64,000 bases of DNA from Ornithinicoccus sp045032955 (lineage in GTDB: Bacteria > Actinomycetota > Actinomycetes > Actinomycetales > Dermatophilaceae), in contig NZ_JBJFZU010000015.1 of NCBI RefSeq assembly GCF_045032955.1, positions 1 through 64,000 on the forward strand. The letters are read 5' to 3'. The notes beneath the pieces are model-generated. The model was not told where the DNA came from. It worked only from the letters and a program-made list of their open reading frames with translations, and did no database searches. The translations under genes were made by a program, and so were the position numbers. Below are positions 1-8,653 of this stretch, one piece after another; the stretch's first letter is position 1, and every line of letters begins with the position of its first letter.

Positions 1-2
1 CC

Positions 3-185
3 GACCTTTTCTTTGCGGTCAAGTGGCTTGGCAACATTGGCACTCACGAAGACTCGGATCTCACAAGCATTGAGGTCCTTGACGGAGCCCGGGTCCTCGA
101 CGAAGCGTTTCACCGCCTTTTCACCGGACCCGACATCGAGAAGCACGCCAAGAGCATCAATGCTGCCAAAGGTCCAGACCGGTAA
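3..185 (+). CDS. DUF4145-like protein, C-terminal end (truncated by window edge)
   Basis: An open frame enters from the left edge and ends at a TAA at 183-185, giving 60 residues. It contains FFAVKWLGNIGTHED followed by a helix with VLDGARVLDEAFHRLF. The KWLGN-x-G-x-H core and the following helical segment resemble the C-terminal part of DUF4145 domains, which are often found in defence islands and on mobile elements. The N-terminus is outside the window, so neither fused domains nor function can be judged. It was recognised by translating frame 3 directly and has no start codon inside the window. Confidence 0.6.
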   Translation, partial: DLFFAVKWLGNIGTHEDSDLTSIEVLDGARVLDEAFHRLFTGPDIEKHAKSINAAKGPDR

Positions 186-1054
186 CGAACCCTTGCCCCT
201 GTTCAAGTCGATCGCGCAAGGTACTTCACAGAGTCGCACAGCCCATTTGCTGTTTGACACTTCAGGTATTTTCGACCGAGAGAGCAGCCGCGCTAATTTG
301 CAGCGGCTGAAACATAGACTACTTCCGAGGCCTTCCACGTCCGATGCGATGGACGCCGGACGCGCCCGATTCGGCGCTTGGCTTCAGGGCACTAGAGCCT
401 CAAGGAAAGCAGACATTCTTGCTTTCCGAACAGCACCCCCGAGTCCGCGAGGTAGGTTAGGTGACGCAGTTCACGGAACATCCCATCTAGAGCCCCTCTT
501 ACGCCGCTGCCACCTTCGTCGCTCGACGCCCGAATGAGTCGGCGAGCCTCGCGAAGTGAACCTGTCGCCACCGCACCACGCCAGAACATCCTGCGCGCTC
601 AAACCCTCCCGGTCGACTAACGCCCGAAGCGCGGGTCCCGCTCACTGTTCGCAGTTGGCGAGCACCGCGTCTGGCTCTGCCAGCGCCGCAGCCACCTGCC
701 CACCCCACCTTGCCAGTCTCGTGTGTTCTCATCGAGTCACCTTCCTGCGCACGTTCGCCCGAGACTGACGAGATCGCACCCGTGCCTATTGCCTCACTGC
801 TTGCGTCCGCATTCCCGCCACACCCTTCGACATCCGAGGACTCCCCGCCACCACCTCATGCGGATGACGGGACTCCCGCCCCCCGCCCTCGACCCCTCCG
901 GTCGACCGAGCCAGCACGCCCCTGGCCAGCCTCAACGACACCGCGCCGGATCCAAACCGCGCGGCTGATGTCCCACACACCTCTTGCATTGCCGGACCAG
1001 GTATATCGTTGGCACGATTTGGATACGGGCGGTAGCGACACACCGGAGGCGCCC
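186..1054. other. Long stretch without a convincing gene
   Basis: I see no credible coding region in these roughly 870 nt. The short open frames on both strands have low-complexity, Ser/Pro/Arg-rich translations typical of chance reading in GC-rich DNA, and none has a good ribosome binding site. A plus-strand frame running into the next gene from position 710 is probably an artificial upstream extension. Degraded element cargo is possible. Confidence 0.5.
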
Positions 1055-1513
1055 ATGGGAACCACTTCGAGTAGCGCCCCCAGCGGTGGGGGCGTTGCCG
1101 CACCCCGGCGCAAGCCAGGGCAGAGAGTCGTTTGCGGATGGTGCCAGGCGGAGGTGCCCGTTCCTGCCCGCGGAAGGGTCCCGAAGTGGTGCTCCAGCTC
1201 GTGCCGACACCGCGCCTGGGAGCAACGGCGCGCCGCCGACGCTGGCCTTGCGGCAGTCGACGTGGTGGACCGCGTGGTCGAGGTCGTGAAAGTCGAGAAG
1301 GTCGTCGAAGAGCATCGAGTACACGTGCCGGTGTCGCGCTCCCCCCAGTCCACCCGGGAGTGGGTCGACGTGCTGAACCGTCTCGACTGGGCGCTGCAGA
1401 GCAACCGCATGGACCTCGACGACCTTGTCCAGATCGAGCCGCCGCTCGCCCGTGTCATCGCCGCCTACCGAGCTCGGAACGACAAGCTGCACCGCCGCCC
1501 GGGCCGCCACTGA
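1055..1513 (+). CDS. Small Cys-rich (zinc-finger-like) protein
   Basis: The protein has 152 residues. The ATG at 1055 is preceded by GGAGG (1044-1048) at good spacing, so I prefer it to the open frame reaching back to 710. Residues about 23-45 hold a CxxC pair (CGWC) and a second cluster WCSSSCRHRAWEQ, which together could bind one zinc ion. A hydrophobic and charged stretch follows (VVDRVVEVVKVEKVVEE), likely a coiled coil, then a helical tail. The C-x2-C / C-x3-C-R-x-R-AWEQ arrangement recurs in small actinobacterial proteins of unknown function. It lies inside the presumed integrative element. DNA or RNA binding is a guess from the metal-site pattern only. Confidence 0.6.
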   Translation: MGTTSSSAPSGGGVAAPRRKPGQRVVCGWCQAEVPVPARGRVPKWCSSSCRHRAWEQRRAADAGLAAVDVVDRVVEVVKVEKVVEEHRVHVPVSRSPQSTREWVDVLNRLDWALQSNRMDLDDLVQIEPPLARVIAAYRARNDKLHRRPGRH

Positions 1514-1527
1514 TGCCCTGCCAACGT

Positions 1528-1578
1528 CGGATAATTGGCACCCACGTCAAAGGGAGCCTTATCCGGCTGTAGCTTTTT
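1528..1578 (+). terminator. Possible Rho-independent terminator after the Cys-rich gene
   Basis: CGGATAA (1528-1534) can pair with TTATCCG (1559-1565), extended by GGC/GCC across a small bulge, and is followed by a run of five T at 1574-1578. It lies 15 nt past the stop of the upstream gene, between convergent genes. The loop is long, so the call is tentative. Confidence 0.35.
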
Positions 1579-1674
1579 CTCAACCGTCAGGCGGTGCCAC
1601 TCCCTCACGAACAGAAGACGCGACCTACTTTAGTGGTGACCTCAGGCTGCGAATTTGCTGCGACTGTTGCACTA

Positions 1675-2559
1675 CTATTTTCCATCGGCACATATTGAAT
1701 GTTGGGTGCAATCCAAATGCGCGTTAGTCAAAATCACATCAGCCATGTTCGCACCCGTCAGCAGCGCTCCCGTCAACGTAGCATCTGTCAGATCAGCACC
1801 TTCCAGGTTCGCACCCGTGAGGTCCGCACCCGTCAGGTCTGCACCGACCAGCGAGGCGCGATTCATCTCGACGTCCGATACATCTGCGTCCCGCAGGATT
1901 GCATGATCAAGTACCGCCCTCTCGAGGTCTGCACGCGACAGTGCCGCGCCCGTAAGATCGGCTCCACGAAGGTTAATTCTGTACATCACTGCCCCAGTGA
2001 GATTTGATCCATCTAAGTCCGCTCGCGTACCCGCCTGGCACATGCCCTGGGAACTCGGTTGACAACCAAGTCGAAGCCCACCAAGATCTGCGCCAGTGAG
2101 GTTCAAGCGACGAAAGGGCTTGGTTCGCGCTTCTTGAACAGCGACACTTCTAACAAAGGAAACGTTCTCGGAAATGGCTTGCTCTTCAACCAGTGCGCGT
2201 TGGTATGTCTCCTGTCGCTCTAGAGACCTCTCTTCTAAATTGTTCGTCAGACATATGGTTACGGCTGCCAGGATAGAGCCCACTACCAAGGCATGGATGT
2301 ACGCGTCGCTGCTATTTTGAAAATGCCTTCCTACTTTCCGCAAGATCCCGGTCTCAGGACTGGCCGGACTCTGTTCAGCCCCCAGTGTGGTCCACTCATA
2401 TCGGACCGCAGTCCCTGGTCGTCGAGATTCTTCTTTTAGCGTCGCATGTCTTTGGTTCCACGCCCTAAATTGCTTACTCACGACCAGACTAGCCCCGCAA
2501 CTTGCCAAGGCAAGCAGGACCCAAAACCAACGCCCCTCAGAGGTGCTCACGCTGTCCAT
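1675..2559 (-). CDS. Pentapeptide-repeat membrane protein
   Basis: From the ATG at 2559 the protein has 294 residues. Two hydrophobic segments (residues about 9-29, WFWVLLALASCGASLVV, and about 95-115, AYIHALVVGSILAAVTICL) suggest membrane anchoring. The C-terminal third is a run of A(D/N)LxG-type pentapeptides (ADLTGADLTGANLEGADLT and neighbours) that would fold as a right-handed beta helix. Pentapeptide proteins can act as DNA mimics or scaffolds; nothing here identifies a partner. The frame stays open to 2742, so ATGs at 2706 or 2742 are alternatives; I chose 2559 because the upstream translation is low-complexity. GC content is lower than in the core genes, which fits the mobile-element context. 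Confidence 0.7.
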   Translation of the reverse strand: MDSVSTSEGRWFWVLLALASCGASLVVSKQFRAWNQRHATLKEESRRPGTAVRYEWTTLGAEQSPASPETGILRKVGRHFQNSSDAYIHALVVGSILAAVTICLTNNLEERSLERQETYQRALVEEQAISENVSFVRSVAVQEARTKPFRRLNLTGADLGGLRLGCQPSSQGMCQAGTRADLDGSNLTGAVMYRINLRGADLTGAALSRADLERAVLDHAILRDADVSDVEMNRASLVGADLTGADLTGANLEGADLTDATLTGALLTGANMADVILTNAHLDCTQHSICADGK

Positions 2560-2777
2560 CTTCGGCCACAGCCACCAATTACGCTCATTGAACGGGTGAC
2601 CGATGCCCCCCCCCTCCCCCCAGATGGGGACCACGCGGAGATGGGTGCCTCTATCAGCCGCCGCATGGCGCTCGCCGCGTACCTGCGAATCGCCCGCCCC
2701 ACCCATCACCCAGGTCCTACTACCACTGTCCACAGTTCTCACGCTCTACGCCTACTCGGAGATCCGCACCACCGGGC

Positions 2778-3905
2778 TCACTCCTGCTTCGGGCGGGCGA
2801 GGTCGGATAGCTTGGCCGCGATCTCGGCATCCCGCCCCTTGGCGGCGTGCTGGTAGCGCAGTGCTGCGGCGACCGTCGAGTGGCCAAGACGTGCCTGCAG
2901 CTCGGCGAGGGTGGCACCGGTCATCGCAGCCATGGTGGCACCCGTGTGTCGCAGGTCGTGGATCCTCAGGTCTTCGCGCCCCGCAGCCTTCCTAGCCTTC
3001 TGCCACGCGGTGCGTAGCACGGTCGGTTGCAGGTGACGAGCGTGCTCACGCACGGACGGAAAGAGCAGGGCGTCGGCTCCAGGACAGACGTGGTCGCCGA
3101 GGTGCTGCCTCAGGCCGGGCACGAGATGCGGGGGGATGCTCACCTCACGGGTGCCGGCAGCGGACTTCGGGGTGCCGATGATCGGCTGCCCTTTGACCCA
3201 GGAGACCGCTCGGGTGACCTTGATGACGCCACGGTCCAGGTCGAGATCCCGCCGCCGCAGCTCGAGCACCTCCCCCGACCTCAAGGCGCACCACGCGCAG
3301 AGCCAGACCAGGGCACGCAGCCGCGCCGGCATCTCACGCTCGATCACGGCTAGCTCGTCCACCGTCGCCGGTCGGATCTCCTTCTTCGTCGGCGGGTTCG
3401 AGGCAGACCGGATGCGGCACGGGTTGGTGGCGAGGAGCTCGTCCGTCACCGCCGTGGACAGGATGGCCCGCAGCAGCGCGTAGGCACGAGCGTTGACCGT
3501 CGGGTGCTCCGGCGCCAGGCCGGCCTACCACCGTCGCACGAGGGCGGGCGTGAGGTCGGCCACGAGCAACTCACCGAACTCCGGCTCGAGGTAGCGCCGC
3601 AGCAGGTGCTCGTACCCCTCCCGGGTCCGCGGCTTCAGCGACCGGTCCGCCAGCCACTGTCCGGCATACTCACCGAACGTCGGCGGCGCCAGCCGTTCGG
3701 CGATCTCGCCCCGCCGCCGGGGTGCCACCCACTCCTCACCGCTCGCCAGCGTGCGCTCCTGCGCGAGCCAGACCTCGGCGTCCATCTTGGAGCCGAAGGT
3801 GTGCGGGGCACTGTGCCGCTGCAGGTCGGGACCGACGTAGGTCGCCTGCCACCGCTTGGAGGGCAGCCGTCGCAGCGTCCCGAAGCCTCGTCGCGTCGCC
3901 ATCAC
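2778..3905 (-). pseudogene. Tyrosine recombinase (phage-type integrase), interrupted by an in-frame TAG
   Basis: Read from a GTG at 3905 (or ATG at 3902), the frame runs 376 codons to 2778 but has a TAG at 3525-3527 after LVRRW; translation continues in the same frame with AGLAPEHPTVNARAYALL. The N-terminal part has the AP2-like arm region and a SAM-like core-binding domain (TFGEYAGQWLADRSLK). The catalytic domain after the stop keeps all expected residues: the first Arg in ALRSGEVLEL, the HDLRHTG box, LGHST and the nucleophile Tyr in AALRYQHA. The stop is probably a single-base change of a Tyr, Gln or Trp-type codon, or a sequencing error. The gene starts about 140 nt from tRNA-Thr, as expected for an element integrated there. 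Confidence 0.85.
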
Positions 3906-3916
3906 AGCCCCATTTC

Positions 3917-3933
3917 GTGCATCATACGTGCAC
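3917..3933 (-). promoter_or_regulatory. Integrase promoter inside an inverted repeat
   Basis: GTGCA (3917-3921) and TGCAC (3929-3933) form an inverted repeat with a 7-nt centre. On the minus strand the centre includes TATGAT (3921-3926), a good -10 hexamer, placed so that transcription would start only a few bases before the integrase GTG/ATG. A repressor bound to the repeat would cover the -10 box, so this looks like an operator-promoter for the integrase. Confidence 0.45.
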
Positions 3934-4042
3934 TAAGGGTGTGACTTCGTGGGCATCCGTGTCAACGCCTGGCACCAGACGTGAGAGGGATGGGGAGTGC
4001 GTTTCCGCAGGTCAGAGGGCTAAAATCCCTGGTCAGAAAGAG

Positions 4043-4115
4043 AGCTGGCGAAGGGACTCGAACCCTCAACCCCCTGTTTACAAGACAGGTGCGCTACCGA
4101 TTGCGCCACGCCAGC
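4043..4115 (-). tRNA. tRNA-Thr (anticodon TGT)
   Basis: The 73-nt minus-strand sequence folds as a complete cloverleaf. The acceptor stem is GCTGGCG/CGCCAGC with U73, the D stem is GCGC/GCGC, the anticodon stem is CCTGT/ACAGG with loop CTTGTAA (anticodon TGT), and the T arm is GAGGG-TTCGAGT-CCCTT. The CCA end is not encoded. Its 3' end faces the integrase pseudogene and is the likely attachment site of the element to the left. Confidence 0.93.
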
Positions 4116-4127
4116 GAACGCCAGACC

Positions 4128-4148
4128 CTCGGGCCCGGCGGGCCCGAG
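4128..4148 (-). terminator. Hairpin after the Rpf-like gene
   Basis: CTCGGGCCC (4128-4136) and GGGCCCGAG (4140-4148) form a perfect 9-bp stem with a 3-nt loop. It lies 18 nt past the stop of the Rpf-like gene and just upstream of tRNA-Thr on the same strand, so it probably separates the two transcripts. No clear T-run follows. Confidence 0.6.
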
Positions 4149-4166
4149 AAGTCTAAGCGCTCCGGC

Positions 4167-5141
4167 TCAGCCGATGACGTTGGCGTTCAGCCACGTCTGC
4201 AGGCCGACCACCGTGCGGTGGTTCATGTGGCCCGAGCCGTCGCGGCTGATACCGATGTGGTCCTGCAGCGCGGCCTGGGACATCGGTCCCCAGTAGCCGT
4301 CCACCCGGGTGCCGACCTTGGCCTGGACGGCCTTGACCGTCCGGGTGTCCCAGGCGCCGGTCTCGGAGACGCCGACCCAACGCTGGATCGCCTTGGTGGT
4401 CAGTGGGCCGCGGCTGCCGTCGAGGGCCAGCGGCGCCATGTCGGACGCACCGCCACCGCCACCTCCCCCACCGCTACCGCCGGCCGGGGCCATGATGCTG
4501 CCGCTGATCCAGCCGGAGCGGCCGTCCAGCTTGACCCAGCCGTTCTGTAGGGTGCCGTCGAAGCGGGTGCCGAAGCCGGCCCCACCGATGACGGCGTGGT
4601 TCGTGCCCGGACCGGAGCGGATGTTGGCGCCGACCGACGCGCTGACCTTCCACGCGGAAACCTCACCGGGGGGCGGGCTCGGGTCGGACGGGGGCGGCGT
4701 GGGGTCGCTCGGCGGCGGGGTGGGCGCCGGGTCGGAGCCCGGGTAGGGCGCCGAGCCGTTCTCCATCGTCAGCCCGGCGCGCACCGAGCACACCGGCCAG
4801 GCGCCGGGGCCCTGCACCTTGAGCACCCGCTGGGCCACCTGGATCTGCTGCACCTTGGTGGCCTGGTGGGCGTACCCGGCGAACTCCTGACCGCCGAAGC
4901 CGGTCCAGGTCGGGTGCCAGAACTGCAGGCCGCCGTAGAAGCCGTTCCCGGTGTTGATGCTCCAGTTGCCGGTGGACTCGCACTGGGCGACGCGGTCCCA
5001 GACGTTGTGGTCGTCGGCGACCGCGGTCTGCGCGGTCAGGCCGACGCTGGCGAGGGAGGCGGCACCGGCGAGGGTGGCCTGTCCGGCTCGACGCAGCGGA
5101 GCACCCTTGCGGGGGGCACGGTGGCGGGCAGGGCTGACCAT
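4167..5141 (-). CDS. Rpf-like transglycosylase with SH3 and peptidoglycan-binding-like regions
   Basis: The protein has 324 residues from the ATG at 5141, which follows GGAAGGA; the frame is open further upstream but without signals. An Arg-rich N-terminus and a hydrophobic stretch ending AQTAVADD form a signal peptide. Residues about 45-120 match the resuscitation-promoting-factor domain (WDRVAQCESTGNWSINTGNG then YGGLQF), with the catalytic Glu in CES. A Pro-rich linker, a bacterial SH3 module (ANIRSGPG to WISGSIM) and a poly-Gly linker follow. The C-terminus looks like a repeated peptidoglycan-binding-type fold (AIQRWVGVSETGAWDTRTV). Rpf enzymes cleave peptidoglycan outside the cell and help revive dormant cells. 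A CRP-like site lies about 90 nt upstream. Confidence 0.88.
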   Translation of the reverse strand: MVSPARHRAPRKGAPLRRAGQATLAGAASLASVGLTAQTAVADDHNVWDRVAQCESTGNWSINTGNGFYGGLQFWHPTWTGFGGQEFAGYAHQATKVQQIQVAQRVLKVQGPGAWPVCSVRAGLTMENGSAPYPGSDPAPTPPPSDPTPPPSDPSPPPGEVSAWKVSASVGANIRSGPGTNHAVIGGAGFGTRFDGTLQNGWVKLDGRSGWISGSIMAPAGGSGGGGGGGGASDMAPLALDGSRGPLTTKAIQRWVGVSETGAWDTRTVKAVQAKVGTRVDGYWGPMSQAALQDHIGISRDGSGHMNHRTVVGLQTWLNANVIG

Positions 5142-5230
5142 CGAAGGTCCTTCCGGAGTGGGACAGATGTGGCGCCTGGGACAGGCACCCGGCCCACCGT
5201 AGGCGACACCGAACAGTCTGGGAAGACAAA

Positions 5231-5246
5231 TGTGACGAGTCTCACG
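5231..5246. promoter_or_regulatory. CRP/GlxR-like operator upstream of the Rpf-like gene
   Basis: TGTGACGAGTCTCACG has the GTGA-N6-TCAC symmetry of CRP/GlxR sites (consensus TGTGA-N6-TCACA) with a single mismatch at the outer edge. It lies about 90 nt before the Rpf-like start. CRP-family control of rpf genes is known in mycobacteria and corynebacteria, which supports the call. Confidence 0.5.
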
Positions 5247-5299
5247 TATGGCTATCCCACGCACCGGGCAGGTATGCCGCTAGGCATCCCCCGTCCACC

Positions 5300-7072
5300 T
5301 CACCCCAGGTCGAAGGGCAGCAGGCTCAGGGGCGTGGTCCCGGCCGGCAGCGGCCACCACGACACCATGTCCCCGCCCTGCAGCGACCACAGGGCCGCCG
5401 CCACTCCCCCGAGCAGCACCACCAGGCCCACCACGACCCCCGGAACCCCGGTCGGGACGCTGCCGCGCACCACCGTCCGGGACCCCCGCCGCAGCGAGGT
5501 GCTCCCCGGCCCCCACCAGCCCAGCCAGCCACCGACCAGCGCCCCGAGACCCATCGACAACGGGTGCCCCGCCCCCACCCCGGCCATCAGCTCGGTGGAG
5601 GTCACCAGCCCGGCGAAGACCACCGCCACGATCACCGCGACCGCCAACGGCAGCAGCAGCGCCAGCACCGTGCCCAGCGCCCCGGACAGCAGGTGCCACG
5701 GCGAGGCCATCACGGCCATCGGCACATCGCTGCGCCGCCTGCCCGCCTCGTGCCGCCGCAGCACCAAGCCGGTCAGCGACCGGTCCACGGTGCGCGTCAT
5801 GACCCCCCACAGGGCATACAGCCCCCAGGCCAGCACCGGCGCCGCGGCGGCCACCCCGACGAAGCCCATCAGCAGCGCGGCCAGCACCCCGCTGCGGGCG
5901 CTGCGCCCGATCCGCGGGTCCTGCTGCTGCTCCGGCTGCGGGACGAACGGCGAGCCCCCCGCCGGAGGTCCGCCTGTGCCCGGCCACTGCTCGGGCTCGC
6001 GCTGCGGGGCGGGCGACTGCTCTCGCGGTGCCGTGTTCCACCGGGTATGCCCCGGCTCGCGCACCGGGGCGGCGCGGGTGGCGGACACCTGCGGGGTGGC
6101 CCGGGTCGCCGACGGCCCGTACCCGTAGCTGTCCGAAGAGGTCGCGCCCGGCGACGAGGCGCCCGACGAGGTCGCGGCCGAGGCCCGGGGCAGCGCGCCG
6201 GTGACGTCCTCGCCACGGGCATACAGCTCCACCGCCTCCAGCACCTCCTGCGCGCTGGGCCGCCACGAGGGCCGCGGCGACAGGGCGGTCGCCAGCAGCG
6301 GCGCCAGCTCGGGGTCCACCCCGTCCAGCTGCAACCGGCCGCGGGCCACCCGGTCCAGGATCACTGTCATCGGCCCCCGACCGAACGGGGGCTGACCGGA
6401 CGCGGCGAAGGACAGGCACGCGGCCCATCCCCACCAGTCGGTCGCCTCGGTCACCTCTCCGCCGTCGACCAGCTCGGGCGACAGGTAACCCGGTGTCCCC
6501 ATCACCAGCCCGGTCGAGGTCAGCCGCACGTCGTCGGCGACCTGGGCGATGCCGAAATCGATGACCACCGGGTCCATCCCCACCATCAGCACGTTGCCCG
6601 GCTTGAGGTCCCGGTGCACGATGCCGCGCGCGTGGATCGCCTGCAGCGCTTCCGCCAGCCCCCTGGCCAGCCGCAGCAGCGCCTCCCGCCCCAGCGCCCC
6701 CCGACCCTCGATCACCTGGTCCAGCGGCGTCCCGGGCACGTACTCGGTCACCACGTAGGGCGAGGGGCCGTCCACGTCGGCGTCGATGACGGCCGCCACC
6801 CGCGGGTGGTCCACCCTCGCCAGGGTCCGCACCTCCCGGCGCAGCCGCTCCCGGGCCTGGTCGTCGTGCGCGATGTGCGCGCGCAGCACCTTGATCGCCA
6901 CCTCGCGGCCGGTGTCGTCCGACGCCCGCCAGACCACGCCCATCCCGCCCTCGCCGACCCGCTCGTGCAGCGTGTACGGGCCGAGCCGCCGCGGCGGCGC
7001 CGCAGGCACCGGCCGGGTGTCGGCCGTGGCGGACCGCGGCGAGCGCGGCATCTCGGAGGTCACGGGTTCCAC
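5300..7072 (-). CDS. Membrane-anchored Ser/Thr protein kinase (PknB type)
   Basis: The protein has 590 residues from a GTG at 7072; V4 and M8 are alternative starts. Residues about 30-290 form a Hanks-type kinase: GEGGMGVV glycine loop (40-47), Lys61 in VAIKVL, HRDLKPGN (153-160), DFG (172-174) and GTPGYLSPE (192-200), so it should be active. A Ser/Thr/Pro-rich linker follows, then several hydrophobic segments from about residue 395 (VLAALLMGFVGVAAAAPVLAW, LGTVLALLLPLAVAVIVAVV and two more). The membrane part is multipass and ends without PASTA repeats, unlike classical PknB. It is divergent from otsA. Substrates are not evident. Confidence 0.9.
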   Translation of the reverse strand: MEPVTSEMPRSPRSATADTRPVPAAPPRRLGPYTLHERVGEGGMGVVWRASDDTGREVAIKVLRAHIAHDDQARERLRREVRTLARVDHPRVAAVIDADVDGPSPYVVTEYVPGTPLDQVIEGRGALGREALLRLARGLAEALQAIHARGIVHRDLKPGNVLMVGMDPVVIDFGIAQVADDVRLTSTGLVMGTPGYLSPELVDGGEVTEATDWWGWAACLSFAASGQPPFGRGPMTVILDRVARGRLQLDGVDPELAPLLATALSPRPSWRPSAQEVLEAVELYARGEDVTGALPRASAATSSGASSPGATSSDSYGYGPSATRATPQVSATRAAPVREPGHTRWNTAPREQSPAPQREPEQWPGTGGPPAGGSPFVPQPEQQQDPRIGRSARSGVLAALLMGFVGVAAAAPVLAWGLYALWGVMTRTVDRSLTGLVLRRHEAGRRRSDVPMAVMASPWHLLSGALGTVLALLLPLAVAVIVAVVFAGLVTSTELMAGVGAGHPLSMGLGALVGGWLGWWGPGSTSLRRGSRTVVRGSVPTGVPGVVVGLVVLLGGVAAALWSLQGGDMVSWWPLPAGTTPLSLLPFDLG

Positions 7073-7186
7073 GGTAGGCGGTCTTTCTGATGTGCGGGTG
7101 AGAACGGTCAGGCGGGCGCGTCGGCGGCGGGCCGCCTAGTCTTGTGGTCCGAGGATGAGCAACGAACGAAGAGCTGAAGAGGTTTC

Positions 7187-8653
7187 ATGACGTCGAGCGC
7201 ACCCCACGGCACCTACGACTTCGTGATCGCCGCGAACCGGCTGCCCGTCGACCAGCAGGTCCAGCCCGACGGCAGCACCGCGTGGAAGACCAGCCCTGGT
7301 GGCCTGGTCACTGCCATGGAGTCCGTCATGAAGGGCCGGGAGGCCGCCTGGGTCGGCTGGGCCGGGGTCGCCGGGGAGGCCCCCGAACCGTTCGACGACG
7401 ACACCCTGCGCCTGCACCCGGTGCCGCTGTCCACCGAGGAGCACAACGAGTACTACGAGGGCTTCTCCAACGACACCCTGTGGCCGCTCTACCACGACGT
7501 CATCGTCCCGCCCACCTTCCACCGCACCTGGTGGGCGGCATACCGGCGGGTGAACGAGCGCTTCGCCGAGGCGGTCTGCGAGGTCGCCGCCGAGGGCGCC
7601 ACGGTGTGGATCCACGACTACCAGCTGCAGCTGGTCCCGGCGATGGTCCGGGACCGTCGCCCCGACCTGCGGATCGGCTGGTTCGACCACATCCCCTTCC
7701 CCCCGGTCGAGCTCTTCGCCCAGCTCCCCTGGCGCGCCCAGATCCTGCGCGGGCTGCTCGGCGCCGACTTCCTCGGTTTCCAGCGCGCCGACGACGCCCG
7801 CAACTTCGCCCGCTCCTGCCGGGCCGTGCTCGGCGCCACCGCCAAGGGCGAGAAGGTCGAGTGGGCCGGCTCCGACGACGGCCGGATCGGCGCCGCCCCG
7901 CGCACCGTGCGCGCCGCCGCCGTCCCGATCTCGATCGACGCCTCCGGCTTCCGGGAGCTCGCCGACAGCCCCGCCGTCCGCGAGCGCGCGCAGGCGATCC
8001 GTGCCTCCCTCGGCGACCCCGAGGTGGTGCTCCTGGGCGTCGACCGGCTCGACTACACCAAGGGCATCCGGCACCGGCTCCGGGCGATCGGCGAGCTCCT
8101 CGAGGAGGGCTCGATCGCCCCGCCGCAGGTGACCTTCGTGCAGGTCGCCACCCCCAGCCGGGAGCGGGTCGAGGCCTACCGCATGCTGCGCGAGCAGATC
8201 GAGGGCACCGTCGGCCGGATCAACGGCGACTTCTCCCACCTCGGCGACACCGCCGTGCACTACCTGCACCAGTCCTACGGGCGGGAGGAGATGGCCGCGC
8301 TCTTCCAGGTCGCCGACGTCATGCTCGTCACCCCGCTGCGGGACGGGATGAACCTGGTCGCCAAGGAGTACGTCACCGCCCGCCACGACGGCAAGGGCGC
8401 GCTCGTGCTCTCCGAGTTCACCGGCGCCGCCGAGGAGATGCGCAACCACGTCTACCTCTGCAACCCGCACGACATCACCGGGCTCAAGGAGACGATCCTG
8501 CGGGCCATCAACGACAACCCCGAGGAGAAGGAGCGCCGGATGAAGGCGCTGCGCCGGCGGGTCCGCACGCACGACGTGCAGGCCTGGGCCTCCGCCTTCC
8601 TCTCCGCCCTCGCCTCCGCCCCCGAGCGCCCCACCCGCAAGGAGGTCCGGTGA
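7187..8653 (+). CDS. otsA: Trehalose-6-phosphate synthase
   Basis: This 488-residue GT20 enzyme makes trehalose-6-phosphate from UDP- or ADP-glucose and glucose-6-phosphate in the cytoplasm. Family signatures are ANRLPV near the N-terminus, GGL at 38-40, WIHDYQLQLVP (141-151), VDRLDYTKG (285-293), RDGMNLVAKEY (385-395) and SEFTGAAEE (409-417). Length is normal for the family. The ATG at 7187 follows GAAGAGG. The stop overlaps the otsB start as GTGA, so the two are translationally coupled. TreY and TreZ near 46-50 kb provide a second route to trehalose. Confidence 0.96.
   Translation: MTSSAPHGTYDFVIAANRLPVDQQVQPDGSTAWKTSPGGLVTAMESVMKGREAAWVGWAGVAGEAPEPFDDDTLRLHPVPLSTEEHNEYYEGFSNDTLWPLYHDVIVPPTFHRTWWAAYRRVNERFAEAVCEVAAEGATVWIHDYQLQLVPAMVRDRRPDLRIGWFDHIPFPPVELFAQLPWRAQILRGLLGADFLGFQRADDARNFARSCRAVLGATAKGEKVEWAGSDDGRIGAAPRTVRAAAVPISIDASGFRELADSPAVRERAQAIRASLGDPEVVLLGVDRLDYTKGIRHRLRAIGELLEEGSIAPPQVTFVQVATPSRERVEAYRMLREQIEGTVGRINGDFSHLGDTAVHYLHQSYGREEMAALFQVADVMLVTPLRDGMNLVAKEYVTARHDGKGALVLSEFTGAAEEMRNHVYLCNPHDITGLKETILRAINDNPEEKERRMKALRRRVRTHDVQAWASAFLSALASAPERPTRKEVR

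Larger units (their letters stand above)
1..4042. mobile_element. Remnant or end of an integrative element at tRNA-Thr
   Basis: This stretch is visibly less GC-rich than the rest of the window (about 60% by eye). It ends at the 3' end of a tRNA-Thr gene next to a tyrosine-integrase pseudogene, the usual arrangement for elements that insert into tRNA genes. The cargo visible here is a DUF4145-like gene tail, a Cys-rich small protein and a pentapeptide-repeat membrane protein. I saw no second copy of the tRNA 3' end inside the window, so the far attachment site, if any, lies to the left. The boundary at 4042 is inferred from the tRNA, not from a seen direct repeat. Confidence 0.55.

Noticed and set aside
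1..4042. A second tRNA 3'-end copy marking the other end of the element
   Set aside because: No match to the tRNA-Thr 3' end was found left of the integrase inside the window.
5142..5290. Possible cyclic-di-AMP (ydaO-type) riboswitch before the Rpf-like gene
   Set aside because: The leader is too short and I could not find the conserved riboswitch core; a CRP-like site explains the region better.
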